Shown: positions 16,113 through 24,982, numbered from the stretch's first letter. The stretch is 64,000 nucleotides of DNA from CAHJXF01 sp038254545 (GCA_038254545.1 JBBSGB010000016.1:15432-79431); one strand, 5' to 3'. Made by a program: numbers and translations. The notes: generated from the letters alone by a model not told the origin.

Positions 16113-18602
16113 ATGCCGAAGGAGATCGACGACGTCGACGATCCCAACCGCAGTGCAGGTGGGCATGCAGTGAAATCGCTTCCCTCATCCGATCCCGAGT
16201 CGAACGTTCCGCCAGCCGCGGGGCTCGCGGCATGGTGGGCAAGCTGGCGTCGGATGGCCCGCGATCGCATCATGAACGACGGGTTCGAGCATCTGAATAT
16301 GCGCTGGCGCTTTCGCGCGGTCGTGATCGCGTTCGCCCTGCCGTTCTTCGCCTACGTTCTCTGGACCGCAGCCGAACAGGCGGCCATCGAGAAGGCCCAT
16401 CTGCGTGAACAGACGCTCTCGCTGTCGACGCTGATCGCGTCGCGGCTCGACGACCATATCGAGCAGATGGACCGCGTGCTTGCCACGGCAGCCCATTCGA
16501 TCGGCGCCGACATCAACGACCAAGACGCGGTGTCGACGCTGCTGCAAAGCATGCGCAGCAACGTCCCGACGTCGGTCACCAACATCGCGGTCTGGTCGCT
16601 CAGCGGCAAGAACCTGGCCTCGCTCGATCCCTCGGTGAACATGCGCGATATCAACATCGTCGATCGTCGCTACTTCATGGAGGTCATCGAGCGCCTGGCG
16701 CCGGCGATCGAGGCGCCGATCGTTTCGCGAAACAACGGCCAGTTCATCGCTCAATTCGCGCGGCCGGTGTTCAACGGCCAAGGCCGGTTGATCGCGGTCA
16801 TCACGATGGCGACGCGGCTCAAGGAGCTGATCGCGGAGCTCGACGCGAAGCACCGCATCGCTCCCGGAACGCTCGTCGCCATCGCTGATCGCAGCGGAAC
16901 GATCGTCGCCCGGTCGATCGACCCGGACATGTGGGTCGGCAAGCAGGTCGGCAATCTCGAATTGCTGAATGCGGTCTTCACGAAAGGCAGCGGCACGGCC
17001 GAATCCATCAGCAACGATGGACAGGCCCGTCTGGTCGGCTATTCGGTCGCGTCGAAGGTGCCGTGGGTCGTGTATGTCGGCGAGCCGCTCGAGACGGTAA
17101 CCGCTGCCGTCAGCCAACGGCTCCTGAAGAGTCTCGGCCTTGGGCTTGCGGTTCTCATTTTCGTGATGCTGCTGGCCGGTCGCGTCGCATCCTTGACGAC
17201 CAGGCCGCTGAGCATGCTGGCCGCCGACGCCGAACGCTTCGGCGCAGGCGATCTGGCCCATCGCAGCGACGTCGTGACCGGCGCCGAGATCGCGACGCTG
17301 GCGACGAACTTCAATCGCATGGCGGCAGCGCTGCAGGAGCGCGAGGTCGAGCTCGAGAAGAGCCAGCGCCAGGTACGCGAAATCGCGGACCACATACCCG
17401 CGCAGATCACTTACATCGACACCGAAGAGCGATATCGCTTCGTCAACAGTTTTCGTAGTGCACTGGCCACGGTGCCCAACAACGAGTTGATCGGCAAGAC
17501 GATACTCGAAGCCCGAGGTGAAGAGATCTATCAGAAGGTCGCTCCAGGTGTTCGGCGGGCGCTGGCGGGCGAATCGAGCTCGGCAGAAATCAGCGGCATC
17601 AACAATGGGACCGTGTTTCACCTGCGCATCGAATACGTTCCCGATCGGGATGCCGACGACCGTGTGCGCGGCTTCTATGCGTTCACGCACGACGTGACCG
17701 AACGCAAGGCCGCCGAACTGCAGCTTGCCGAAAGCGAGAAGCGGCTCGTCATGATCACCGACAACCTGCCCGCGATGGTCTGCTATCTGGACGCGGCGCG
17801 GCGCTTTCGTTTCGCCAATCGCGCGTGCGAGAAATGGTATGGCCGTCCGCTGGTGGACATGATCGGGCGTACGTTCGTCGAGCTGATGCCCGCGGAAGTC
17901 GCCGCCCAATACAACGTCCAGTTTGAGCGCGGCATGAAGGGCGAGACCTGCGAATACGAACTCGAGGTTCCCCTTCCGGGGAAGGGCACGCGCTGGTTGC
18001 GCTCGACCTTCGTCCCCGACATCGACGAGCAAACCGGCGTCGTCAAGGGTGGTTACTGCATGATCCACAACGTGACCGTCGCCAAGGAAGCCGAGCAGCG
18101 GCTCACGCGCCTGGCGCAGTTCGACACGCTCACGGGAATTCCCAACCGGCACCAGTTCAACGAGAAGCTCAGCCGCGCCTTGATCACGGCCGAGCGCGAC
18201 GAAACACCGCTGGCGCTGATGTTCCTCGACATCGATCATTTCAAGCAGGTCAACGATCGCTACGGTCACGGCGGCGGCGATGCGCTCCTCAAGGAATTCG
18301 CGCAACGCCTGGCGGAGTGCATGCGTCCCACCGACGCGGTTGCGCGGCTGGCCGGCGACGAGTTCGTGGTGCTTCTCGAAGGCCTGCACAGCGACGACGA
18401 GCCGCAGTTCATCGCGCGTAAGATCATCGCTGCCGTACAGAAGCCATTCGTGATCGAAGGTCACCACATGCGCGTGACGATCAGCATCGGCATCGCGATG
18501 CGCGTCTTCGAAATCGAAGTCTCGATGCTAATGAAGCGGGCCGACGAAGCGCTCTACGAAGCCAAGCGCGCAGGGCGCAACACGTTCCGCCTGGCCAGCT
18601 GA
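16113..18602 (+). CDS. Membrane diguanylate cyclase (Cache sensor, HAMP, two PAS, GGDEF)
   Basis: An 829-residue receptor expected to make cyclic di-GMP. Order: cytoplasmic N-terminus, TM1 about 68-86, periplasmic double-Cache region about 90-330, TM2 about 335-357, HAMP to about 410, PAS about 422-536, PAS about 540-660, GGDEF about 663-828. The active-site loop is AGDEF at 747-751 (Ala for the first Gly), preceded five residues earlier by RPTD, the product-inhibition I-site. There is no EAL domain. AGDEF is compatible with activity in some cyclases. M1 has a long hydrophilic leader; M54 is an alternative start. It stands alone, 116 bp before an orphan livK. Confidence 0.92.
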   Translation: MPKEIDDVDDPNRSAGGHAVKSLPSSDPESNVPPAAGLAAWWASWRRMARDRIMNDGFEHLNMRWRFRAVVIAFALPFFAYVLWTAAEQAAIEKAHLREQTLSLSTLIASRLDDHIEQMDRVLATAAHSIGADINDQDAVSTLLQSMRSNVPTSVTNIAVWSLSGKNLASLDPSVNMRDINIVDRRYFMEVIERLAPAIEAPIVSRNNGQFIAQFARPVFNGQGRLIAVITMATRLKELIAELDAKHRIAPGTLVAIADRSGTIVARSIDPDMWVGKQVGNLELLNAVFTKGSGTAESISNDGQARLVGYSVASKVPWVVYVGEPLETVTAAVSQRLLKSLGLGLAVLIFVMLLAGRVASLTTRPLSMLAADAERFGAGDLAHRSDVVTGAEIATLATNFNRMAAALQEREVELEKSQRQVREIADHIPAQITYIDTEERYRFVNSFRSALATVPNNELIGKTILEARGEEIYQKVAPGVRRALAGESSSAEISGINNGTVFHLRIEYVPDRDADDRVRGFYAFTHDVTERKAAELQLAESEKRLVMITDNLPAMVCYLDAARRFRFANRACEKWYGRPLVDMIGRTFVELMPAEVAAQYNVQFERGMKGETCEYELEVPLPGKGTRWLRSTFVPDIDEQTGVVKGGYCMIHNVTVAKEAEQRLTRLAQFDTLTGIPNRHQFNEKLSRALITAERDETPLALMFLDIDHFKQVNDRYGHGGGDALLKEFAQRLAECMRPTDAVARLAGDEFVVLLEGLHSDDEPQFIARKIIAAVQKPFVIEGHHMRVTISIGIAMRVFEIEVSMLMKRADEALYEAKRAGRNTFRLAS

Positions 18603-18718
18603 TTTCAAAGCATCGAAGCTCAACGACGTCTCCGGCGTTGTGCGTCAGAATGCGTGCTGCAAGCGGCACCTTGCGAGCGACCATCGACGTCGCTCCGCCT
18701 CATCCTTCAGGAGACAAC

Positions 18719-19876
18719 ATGACGAAGTCCTTTCGCGCGACGCTGGTCGTCGCGAGCACACTGGCGATGCTGTTTTCGAGCCTCGCACACGCGCAGATCA
18801 AGATCGGCGTCACGATCTCGTCGACCGGCCCGGCCGCATCGCTGGGCATTCCCGAAAAGAACACCATCGAACTGCTGCCGCGCGAGATCGGCGGCAAGAA
18901 GGTCGAGTACATCGTGCTCGACGACGCGTCCGACACCACCACCACCGTCACCAATACCAGGAAGCTGATCACGGAAGACAAGGTCGACGCGATCATCGGC
19001 TCGACCACCACGCCCAACTCGCTTGCGATGCTGCCGGTGCTGGGCGAAGGCAAGACGCCCGCGATCACACTCGCTTCGTCGTCGCGCATCGTCGAGCCGA
19101 TGGATGCCAATCGTGCGTGGATGTTCAAGACGCCGCAGTCCGACGTGATGATGGCGACCGCGATCGCCGAGAACATGAGCAACGCCGGCGTGAAGACGAT
19201 GGGCTTCATCGGCTTCAACAATGCGCTGGGCGAAGCGTTCTACACCGAGGTCTCGAAGTACGCGGAACTGAAGGGCATCAAGGTCGTCGCGAGCGAGCGC
19301 TTCTCGCCCACCGACACCAGCGTGGTGGGCCAGATCCTCAAGATCGTCTCGACCAATCCCGACGCGGTCGTGATCGGTGCGTCGGGCACGCCCGCCGCAA
19401 CGCCGGTGCGCGCGCTGATCGAGCGTGGATTCAAGGGCCGCATCTATCACAACCACGGTGTGGCCAATCGCGAGTTCCTGCGCGTGTGCGGCAAGGATTG
19501 CGACGGCACCTATCTACCGACCGGGCCGGTGATGGTGGCCTCGCAACTGGCCGACTCGAATCCAGTCAAGAAGCCCGCGGTCGATTTCGTCAAGCGCTAT
19601 GAGGCGAAGTTCGGCGCAGGCAGTGTTGCGGCATTTGCGGCGTACGCGTGGGATGCGGGCTTGCTCCTCCAGCGCGCGATTCCCGAAGCCTTGAAGAAAG
19701 CCCAACCCGGCACCGCAGAGTTCCGCGCCGCCTTGCGCGACGCGCTCGAGAACGTCCGCAACGAACCCTCGACCAACGGCATCGTCAACATGAGCAAGAC
19801 GGACCACCTCGGGCTGGATCAGCGCGCGCGGGTGATGGTGCAGATCAAAGGTGGGGATTGGAAGTATCTGCCGTGA
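18719..19876 (+). CDS. ABC transporter substrate-binding protein, LivK-like (orphan)
   Basis: A 385-residue periplasmic binding protein. ATG 18719 has AGGAG at 18709-18713. The signal peptide ends at AHAQIKIGVTISSTGPAASLG. It is clearly a paralogue of the binding protein at 3624-4796; they share long stretches such as VEYIxLDDASDTTT, RKLIxEDxVD and FLRVCGKDCDGT. No permease or ATPase genes adjoin it, so it probably feeds the liv importer at 4.9-8.6 kb or a distant one (inference). Confidence 0.92.
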   Translation: MTKSFRATLVVASTLAMLFSSLAHAQIKIGVTISSTGPAASLGIPEKNTIELLPREIGGKKVEYIVLDDASDTTTTVTNTRKLITEDKVDAIIGSTTTPNSLAMLPVLGEGKTPAITLASSSRIVEPMDANRAWMFKTPQSDVMMATAIAENMSNAGVKTMGFIGFNNALGEAFYTEVSKYAELKGIKVVASERFSPTDTSVVGQILKIVSTNPDAVVIGASGTPAATPVRALIERGFKGRIYHNHGVANREFLRVCGKDCDGTYLPTGPVMVASQLADSNPVKKPAVDFVKRYEAKFGAGSVAAFAAYAWDAGLLLQRAIPEALKKAQPGTAEFRAALRDALENVRNEPSTNGIVNMSKTDHLGLDQRARVMVQIKGGDWKYLP

Positions 19877-20130
19877 GGGTCGTGAAGGGCTGCTCGGTGA
19901 ATCTCGTGAGATAAAGCCTCTCGTTCCGCATTCGATGATAAAGATAAGAATCCTGATTGAATCATCGCGACGATATGTTTGCGATGTATCGGTACCAACC
20001 TCATTCTCTGGAATTTAGGCGTGCTAATCAGGCTCGCGCGACCTGCAAATGAAATAGGGACAAGGCGTTAACAACAGCGTCCACTACTTAGGCCGCGTGG
20101 CCGGATACGGGTCGTCCAACACTACCTGCG

Positions 20131-20328
20131 TCATTCCAGCGCCTTCTCGCCTGTCGGCACCGGCGCCGCTTCGTCGGGTACCTTCGCGACGTCGGACACA
20201 TGATTCTCCATGTGCGTTTTCTTTCCTGGTTGCGGCTTTTTGTCTGCCCCAGGAGCGATGTCCTCGCCTTGATGCTTCTTCTCTTGCTGGACTTTCTTGT
20301 CGTGGGCTACGTTGCGCGGGTCAGTCAT
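20131..20328 (-). CDS. Small Lys/Pro-rich hydrophilic protein of unknown function
   Basis: 65 residues, start ATG 20328 with GAAGG 9-10 bp upstream. The sequence is highly charged and probably disordered: DKKVQQEKKHQGED, then ADKKPQPGKK and a final PTGEKALE. There is no signal peptide or membrane segment. The good ribosome binding site and amino acid composition favour a real gene. Similar short stress-type proteins occur in Burkholderiales, but I do not recognise a named family. The 254 bp between it and livK contains nothing I can identify. Confidence 0.6.
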   Translation of the reverse strand: MTDPRNVAHDKKVQQEKKHQGEDIAPGADKKPQPGKKTHMENHVSDVAKVPDEAAPVPTGEKALE

Positions 20329-20416
20329 TGCTTATTCCTTCGCTTAGTGAGGACACATCTTTCCCCGAATACAGTGCAGCCAGGGTAGGACAACCCGACG
20401 TTGCACGCCGGACGAC

Positions 20417-20494
20417 GCCTAACCCTTCCATCGAGCGGACGTCCTCCAGCAGGCTGCGCCTGCTTACGGCCGCTGCTCATGTCGAACGTTAGAC
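20417..20494 (+). repeat. attC-like integron recombination site
   Basis: A 78-bp element bounded by GCCTAAC (20417-20423) and GTTAGAC (20488-20494), fitting the attC simple-site consensus RYYYAAC...GTTRRRY. Inside the boundaries, TTCCATCGAGCGG and CCGCTGCTCATGTCGAA pair into an imperfect hairpin with extra unpaired bases on one arm, the geometry required for recombination of folded single-stranded attC. It lies between the 65-aa gene and the VOC gene. A related site occurs at 20975. Confidence 0.6.
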
Positions 20495-20647
20495 CGATCG
20501 ATGGGCAGTTACGAGTGACCGAAATGTATGCCTTGATCGAAATCTCGAACCAGCGAGGACGGCGCCTACGATGACGCCGGCGCGTCACTCCGGAAGGCCG
20601 GCCGCGCGTGTGCAAGATGTGCGTCCGCTCAAGCTTGGAGAGTGCGA

Positions 20648-20980
20648 ATGGCGACTCCTGCCCGCAATCGCCTCGTGGCGTTCCTCAAGCACGTGTTCAG
20701 CGCCGCTGGAGAGGTTCGAGAAGATCGGCCGTCGGTTATTTGGATCGGTGATTCAGCCGTGATGGTCAGCGACGCAGGAGTTCGTCAACCCGGACCTGCT
20801 TTCCTCTACGTCTACGTCAGCGACACAGATGCAACGTATCGGCGTGCAATCGAGTTCGGCGCTCGCGTCATTGGGCAGCCCTTCGACACGCCTTATGGAG
20901 ATCGTCGCTGCATGGTCGAAGACGAGTGGGGAAACAACTGGCAAATCGCCACATACGCAGCAAGTAAGAATGGCGCCTAG
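20648..20980 (+). CDS. VOC (glyoxalase/PhnB-like) family protein, N-terminally shortened
   Basis: 110 residues from ATG 20648, with GGAG at 20637-20640. It matches the second half of PhnB-like VOC proteins: IGDSAVMVSDAG, FLYVYVSDTDATYRRAIEFGA, PYGDRRCMVEDEWGNNWQIAT. The first strand (usually xPYLxV) and part of the DG-x-HAEV strand are missing, so one metal ligand of the fold is probably absent. It may be inactive or a variant. It is flanked on both sides by attC-like sites, the second overlapping its stop codon, as expected for an integron cassette gene. Confidence 0.7.
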   Translation: MATPARNRLVAFLKHVFSAAGEVREDRPSVIWIGDSAVMVSDAGVRQPGPAFLYVYVSDTDATYRRAIEFGARVIGQPFDTPYGDRRCMVEDEWGNNWQIATYAASKNGA

Positions 20981-21023
20981 CCGTTCCATCGAGCGCCTGT
21001 CCGCTCATGCCAAAACGTTTGGC
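20975..21023 (+). repeat. Second attC-like site, degenerate
   Basis: GCCTAGC (20975-20981) overlaps the stop codon of the VOC gene; the right boundary is GTTTGGC (21017-21023). The interior CATCGAGCG pairs with CGCTCATG with one extra C on the left arm, as in the 20417 site. Both sites share TTCCATCGAGCG directly after the left box. The right box departs from GTTRRRY at one base, so the site may be inactive. Confidence 0.5.
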
Positions 21024-21043
21024 GCCGCGAAGACGGAGGCCCC

Positions 21044-21482
21044 ATGGAAGCCGCAGTTCTTCTTGCGTTCATGCGCACTCACAAGTGGGCGATCGAGGCA
21101 ACCACTTCGCCAGCCGGCGCGCCACAGGCTGCGATCATCGGCGTCGCAGTGACCGAGGAGCTTGAGTTGGTGTTCGACACGCTCCTTTCCAGCCGGAAGG
21201 CCGCAAATTCTCAAAGCAAATCCCCATATCGCCTTCGTCATCGGTGGCTGGAACGATGCCGACGCACGAACGATCCAGTACGAGGGTGTTGCCGATTTCC
21301 CGTCGGGTCCCGAACTCGAACGCCTCAAGCAGGTGCATTACTCTGCATTCTCGGATGGTCCAACGCGCCTGTCCTGGCCGGGAATCGCTTATGTCCGGGT
21401 CAAGCCGCGTTGGGTACGCTTGAGCGACTTCACAGTCGAGCCGCCAGCCATCTCAGAGCGTATGTTCCAGAATCATGAGTAG
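21044..21482 (+). pseudogene. Pyridoxamine 5'-phosphate oxidase-like protein, frameshifted
   Basis: ATG 21044 opens MEAAVLLAFMRTHKWAIEATT and runs to FDTLLSSRKAAN in one frame. From about 21209 the next frame continues as LKANPHIAFVIGGWND, RTIQYEGVADFPSG and WVRLSDF, ending at 21482. One extra T in GCAAATTCTC explains the shift; removing it yields KAANLKANPHIAF, the standard FMN-binding split-barrel order. The intact protein would be about 145 residues. It follows the second attC-like site by 20 bp, so it is probably a decayed cassette gene. Confidence 0.75.
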
Positions 21483-21615
21483 CCCCAAGGGTCCGCGGCG
21501 CCTGCTTTGGGGAGGACGCATAGGAACGCTTTTGGTTAACGCCGCTCTAGGTAGAATCGTCACGGTGGCGGCGACCCCATTATCAAATCCTCGGGACTAC
21601 GGAAGAGAAACGGGC

Positions 21616-22014
21616 ATGAAGGAGAGCGAATCGCAGAAAAGGAAGTCTCCTTCTCAGCTGATAGACGCGAGAATCAAGGAGCTAGGCGACTGGCGGGGCA
21701 AGATGCTCAGCCGGCTCCGTACCTTGGTCAAGGAAGCCGATACCGAAGTCGTCGAGGAGTGGAAGTGGAGAGGGGTTCCTGTGTGGTCGCACGACGGATT
21801 GATCTGCACAGGCGAGACTTACAAGAACGTCGTGAAGATGACCTTCGCCAAAGGGGCGGCTCTAGAGGATCCTTCGGGCCTCTTCAACTCCAGTCTTGAC
21901 GGGAACACAAGGCGTGCCATCGACTTCCACGAGGGCGAGAAGATAGACGAAGAGGCGTTGAAGACTCTCGTTCGCGCCGCAGCGACCCTGAACAAGTCCA
22001 CAGCCCGAAGCTAA
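21616..22014 (+). CDS. DUF1801 family protein
   Basis: 132 residues from ATG 21616. The pattern of a helical N-terminus (IDARIKELGDWRGKMLSRLR), EEWKWRGVPVWSHDGLICTGETYK, VKMTFAKGAAL, and a C-terminal DEEALKTLVRAA is characteristic of DUF1801/YdhG-like proteins, a small alpha/beta fold of unknown activity frequent in mobile cassettes. The upstream in-frame extension to 21475 lacks family similarity. It is encoded within the presumed cassette region. Confidence 0.8.
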   Translation: MKESESQKRKSPSQLIDARIKELGDWRGKMLSRLRTLVKEADTEVVEEWKWRGVPVWSHDGLICTGETYKNVVKMTFAKGAALEDPSGLFNSSLDGNTRRAIDFHEGEKIDEEALKTLVRAAATLNKSTARS

Positions 22015-22527
22015 TCCACGGGAATGGGATAGGCCGCATGGCCCGTCTTTCCGAAAGTCCGAGTTCCGCGGTGTGGTGCAACGTAGCGTTACGCGGTCGA
22101 GGTGGGGCGGAAGGGCTGGCGCAACGCGCTCGCGCAGCGGCCGACAAGCCGCTTCGCGGCTCGGCTCGATTCAGGTATCGGTCCAATGCCAACATCGGGC
22201 GTTGAAGGAGGACAACGATGGACGTCGATCGCTATTCCATCCCGCAGCTTGTGATCGATCTCTCCACGTCTACGGGAAATATATCAACTACACGGGGCGC
22301 TCGCAGTTCGATCCGGAAAAGCAAACGGAAACGCCGTTTATCGTGAAGATGGAAAACTGAATCGGGGCGTCCGCGATGAAACGGTCTCTCGCCCATGCCG
22401 CCAGTCGGCGGTTCGTCCTCGGCGCCATGCAGTCCGTCGCATCGACACCTGCATAGTTCGAACGGGGCACACAATTCGTCATTGCAACTGTCGTCGAGCA
22501 GGGGCTGGCCCGTTGAAAGGAATACCC
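22015..22527 (+). other. Gap with attC-like hairpin and a coding remnant
   Basis: No intact gene. Around 22140-22165, GCCG-ACA-AGCCGC, a TTC loop, then GCGGCT-CGGC form a bulged hairpin followed by CGATTCAGG, which resembles the right half of an attC site that has lost its GTTA box. At 22204-22220 a strong GGAGGACAACG precedes ATG 22218. In the neighbouring frame, bases to 22360 encode HVYGKYINYTGRS and ETPFIVKMEN, which looks like the C-terminus of a real protein displaced by a frameshift. I do not recognise the family. Confidence 0.35.
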
Positions 22528-23043
22528 GTGGATGATTTCGCCGCCCGAAACGATAGTGACCTGGGGGAATCGAAACGCGCAAATCCGCGACCTGGCGTAT
22601 CCAACGGCAAGGGTGTTCGTGGATGGCTGCTTGTCCTGTGCCTGATGCTCACAGTCGTTGGTCCGCTTATTTCCGCGTGGCTGGTGGCCAACGAATACAT
22701 GACGTTTGCGCCTTACTTTGTCAGTTCGCGCGGCCTGCAAGTAGCGATCTTCGTCTCGATGGCGATCACCGCATGTTCTGTAGCCTTTGGCATCTATGCG
22801 GGCCTTCGCCTGTGGTCCATACGTCCGGGTGCCGTCGCCATTGCCAAGTACGCCCTGCTGTGTGGTCTTGCCGCAGATTTTGTTACGACCACTATGCAAA
22901 TCGCTTTCGGGCCCACATTGATCGCAGACGGCCAACTGCTTCACGAAGTCACGGTGCACCTCATCCCGAGCCTCATTTTCTTCACCCTGTGTCTTGGCTA
23001 TCTCAACAAGTCGGCTCGCGTGCATGCCACCTACGAGGCGTAG
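22528..23043 (+). CDS. DUF2569-like membrane protein
   Basis: About 171 residues from GTG 22528, with AAGGAAT at 22517-22523. After a 25-residue hydrophilic leader comes KGVRGWLLVLCLMLTVVGP, matching the GxGGWLLL start of DUF2569, then four membrane segments with charged loops. Function is unknown. The TTG at 22513 is a poorer start. The next gene is convergent on the opposite strand, 15 bp away. Confidence 0.72.
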   Translation: MDDFAARNDSDLGESKRANPRPGVSNGKGVRGWLLVLCLMLTVVGPLISAWLVANEYMTFAPYFVSSRGLQVAIFVSMAITACSVAFGIYAGLRLWSIRPGAVAIAKYALLCGLAADFVTTTMQIAFGPTLIADGQLLHEVTVHLIPSLIFFTLCLGYLNKSARVHATYEA

Positions 23044-23058
23044 GTCGGAGCCGATAGC

Positions 23059-23625
23059 TCAGCCGTTCAACCGGCTGTGCGCCGGTAGCATCGCCGTCAA
23101 ATAATCCATCTGGTCGGCGAGGATGTTGCGGCCCGACAGCAGGAAGTGCTCGTAGCGGCACGGCGCGTACGGCAGATAGTGCAGCGGCATGTGCGCTTCC
23201 TCGGGCGTCTTCGCGCCCTTCTTGTGGTTGCAGAAGCGGCACGCGGCCACGACGTTCATCCACGCGTCCTTGCCGCCGCGTGAACGCGGCAGGATGTGGT
23301 CGCGCGTGAGCTTGTCGCGGCCATACTTCTCGCCGCAGAACGCGCAAACGTGACGGTCGCGCTTGAACAGCAACTCGTTGCGATCGCCCAGCGGCGGATA
23401 GGCCAGCGCCTTCGACGCCATGATGTCCGATCGCGCGATCGCGATGATCGGTGCGGACTCGATGATCGACTGCACGCCGAGGCGGTTGTAGCCGCCATGA
23501 AAGATCACGACCGGATCGCCGATCGACCACGCCACCTTGCCCGTCGCGTTGTAGCTCACCGCTTCCTCGGGCGAGAGCCAGCGGAAGGGTTGTCCTGCGA
23601 TATCGAGGCCAAGGACGAGCAACAT
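23059..23625 (-). CDS. HNH endonuclease
   Basis: 188 residues from ATG 23625; a GTG at 23634 is an alternative. Zinc-finger cysteines CAFCG near residue 94 and CRFCN near 127 flank the HNH core: RDHILPRSRGG, then WMNVVAACRFCNHKK. Proteins of this kind are widespread single-copy chromosomal genes in betaproteobacteria, not phage terminase partners; their target is unknown. It is followed by a DMT transporter on the same strand after 100 bp. Confidence 0.9.
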   Translation of the reverse strand: MLLVLGLDIAGQPFRWLSPEEAVSYNATGKVAWSIGDPVVIFHGGYNRLGVQSIIESAPIIAIARSDIMASKALAYPPLGDRNELLFKRDRHVCAFCGEKYGRDKLTRDHILPRSRGGKDAWMNVVAACRFCNHKKGAKTPEEAHMPLHYLPYAPCRYEHFLLSGRNILADQMDYLTAMLPAHSRLNG

Positions 23626-23725
23626 GAATCGCACTTTAAAGCAAAAAGCATGACTGTTCCACGAAAGCCGCTATTCATGCGGGTTTGCGGGGTGTTCGTG
23701 CTTCCAAGGACAAGCCCGAAGATGC

Positions 23726-24646
23726 TCACTCGTTGACGGCCAGCTTCGGCAACGCCACCTTGCGATTGACGAGCCAGATCCCGATCGCGATGAAGACCAG
23801 CGCAATCACGAGCCGCAGGCTGATCGACTCGCCGAGCGCGATCGCGGCGAAGACGAGGCCGAACATCGGCGTAAGAAACGAGAAGGCCGACAGGCGCGTC
23901 GCCGGATAGCGGCGCAGCAGCCAGAACCACGCGAGGTAACTGGCAAACGCGACGACGACCGATTGGAAGATGAGCGATCCCCATGCCCACAGCGGCACCG
24001 GCGTACTCGGCCATTGCTCGCCCGCGACCAGCGATGCGACATAGATCACCAGCGTCGAGACGGCGAGTTGATAGAACAGCGTCTTCTCAGGCGAGGTCGA
24101 AGTCAGGCGCGTAGCACGCACCATCAGTGTGGTCGCCCCCCACAACATTGCGGCCATGATCGCGAGCGCATCGCCCAGCCATTGCGAACGCCTGGGCGAC
24201 ATGAAGCCTTCCTGGAACGCGAAGGCGAGCGCGGCGAACGCGCAGGCGAGGCCGAACATCTGCGTCGGTGACAAGCGCTCCGCAGGCGCGAAGCGTGGCA
24301 GCCCCAATGCACCGACGAACGGCGCCATGTAGATGAACACCGAGACGCGCGACGCGTCGGTCAAGGTCAGCGCGCCGTAGATGCAGATGAACTCGAAACC
24401 GAAGAGCGCGCCCGCCGCGAGGCCGGGGACCAGCGTGCCGTCGCGTCCAAACAGCGGGACGCCGCGCGCGAACGACCAGGCCCACAACAGCAGCGCGGCG
24501 ATCGCCGAACGCACGGCGCCCTGCACGAAGGGCGGCAACACCGGCAGCGTCACCTTCACGACAACTTGCTGCAAGCCCCACAGGACGCAGCACGCGAGCA
24601 TCAGGCCGATCGCGATGCCGTCGAGGTGCGAGCGACGATCGGTCAC
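23726..24646 (-). CDS. EamA/DMT-family transporter
   Basis: 306 residues, ten predicted membrane segments in two EamA repeats, the standard size for drug/metabolite exporters. The repeats start near LACCVLWGLQQVVVK and near LAIMAAMLWGATTLM. The start is GTG 24646, overlapping the TGA of the truncated GST gene as GTGA, so the two were translationally coupled. Substrate is unknown. Confidence 0.9.
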   Translation of the reverse strand: MTDRRSHLDGIAIGLMLACCVLWGLQQVVVKVTLPVLPPFVQGAVRSAIAALLLWAWSFARGVPLFGRDGTLVPGLAAGALFGFEFICIYGALTLTDASRVSVFIYMAPFVGALGLPRFAPAERLSPTQMFGLACAFAALAFAFQEGFMSPRRSQWLGDALAIMAAMLWGATTLMVRATRLTSTSPEKTLFYQLAVSTLVIYVASLVAGEQWPSTPVPLWAWGSLIFQSVVVAFASYLAWFWLLRRYPATRLSAFSFLTPMFGLVFAAIALGESISLRLVIALVFIAIGIWLVNRKVALPKLAVNE

Positions 24647-24881
24647 GCCTTCAGCAGCCCCGCGTCGCGCATCGACGCCTGCACCGCGGGTCGCGCGGCG
24701 ATGCGGTCGCGATACGCTGCACCGGCACCTGCCCGCGAGGGTTGATCGCGTGGTAATCGCTGCCGTCGAGGAGCCTCTTGGTCTTGCTATCGACCAGTAC
24801 CCGGGTATGCGACATGCCCAGTTCGTTCAGCGTGATCTGGACCGACAGCGAACAGGCGGCCTGCATGTAATAGAGTTTCAT
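24643..24881 (-). pseudogene. Glutathione S-transferase with large internal deletion
   Basis: The N-terminus MKLYYMQAACSLSVQITLNELG through NPRGQVPV is the thioredoxin-like GST domain with its glutathione-binding cis-Pro. Immediately after, in the next frame, the DNA reads AYRDRIAARPAVQASM and ends DAGLLKA-stop at 24643, the usual GST C-terminus. About 120-130 residues between are missing and the junction is out of frame. The junction (GTGCCGGTGCA/GCG) lies at about 24717. The stop overlaps the DMT start, so the deletion left the operon end intact. Confidence 0.85.
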
Positions 24882-24982
24882 CGAATTGCATGGGATAGAA
24901 ATGGGATGCCCGCGATTCTAGGGCACCCGCCATGCAACACTGCGCGCTTTCATTCCTCTCTTGTCAGGATCCTTGTCGTTCG

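Noticed and set aside
16185..18467. 760-codon minus-strand frame under the first diguanylate cyclase
   Set aside because: Shadow frame; the plus strand has complete sensor and GGDEF domains.
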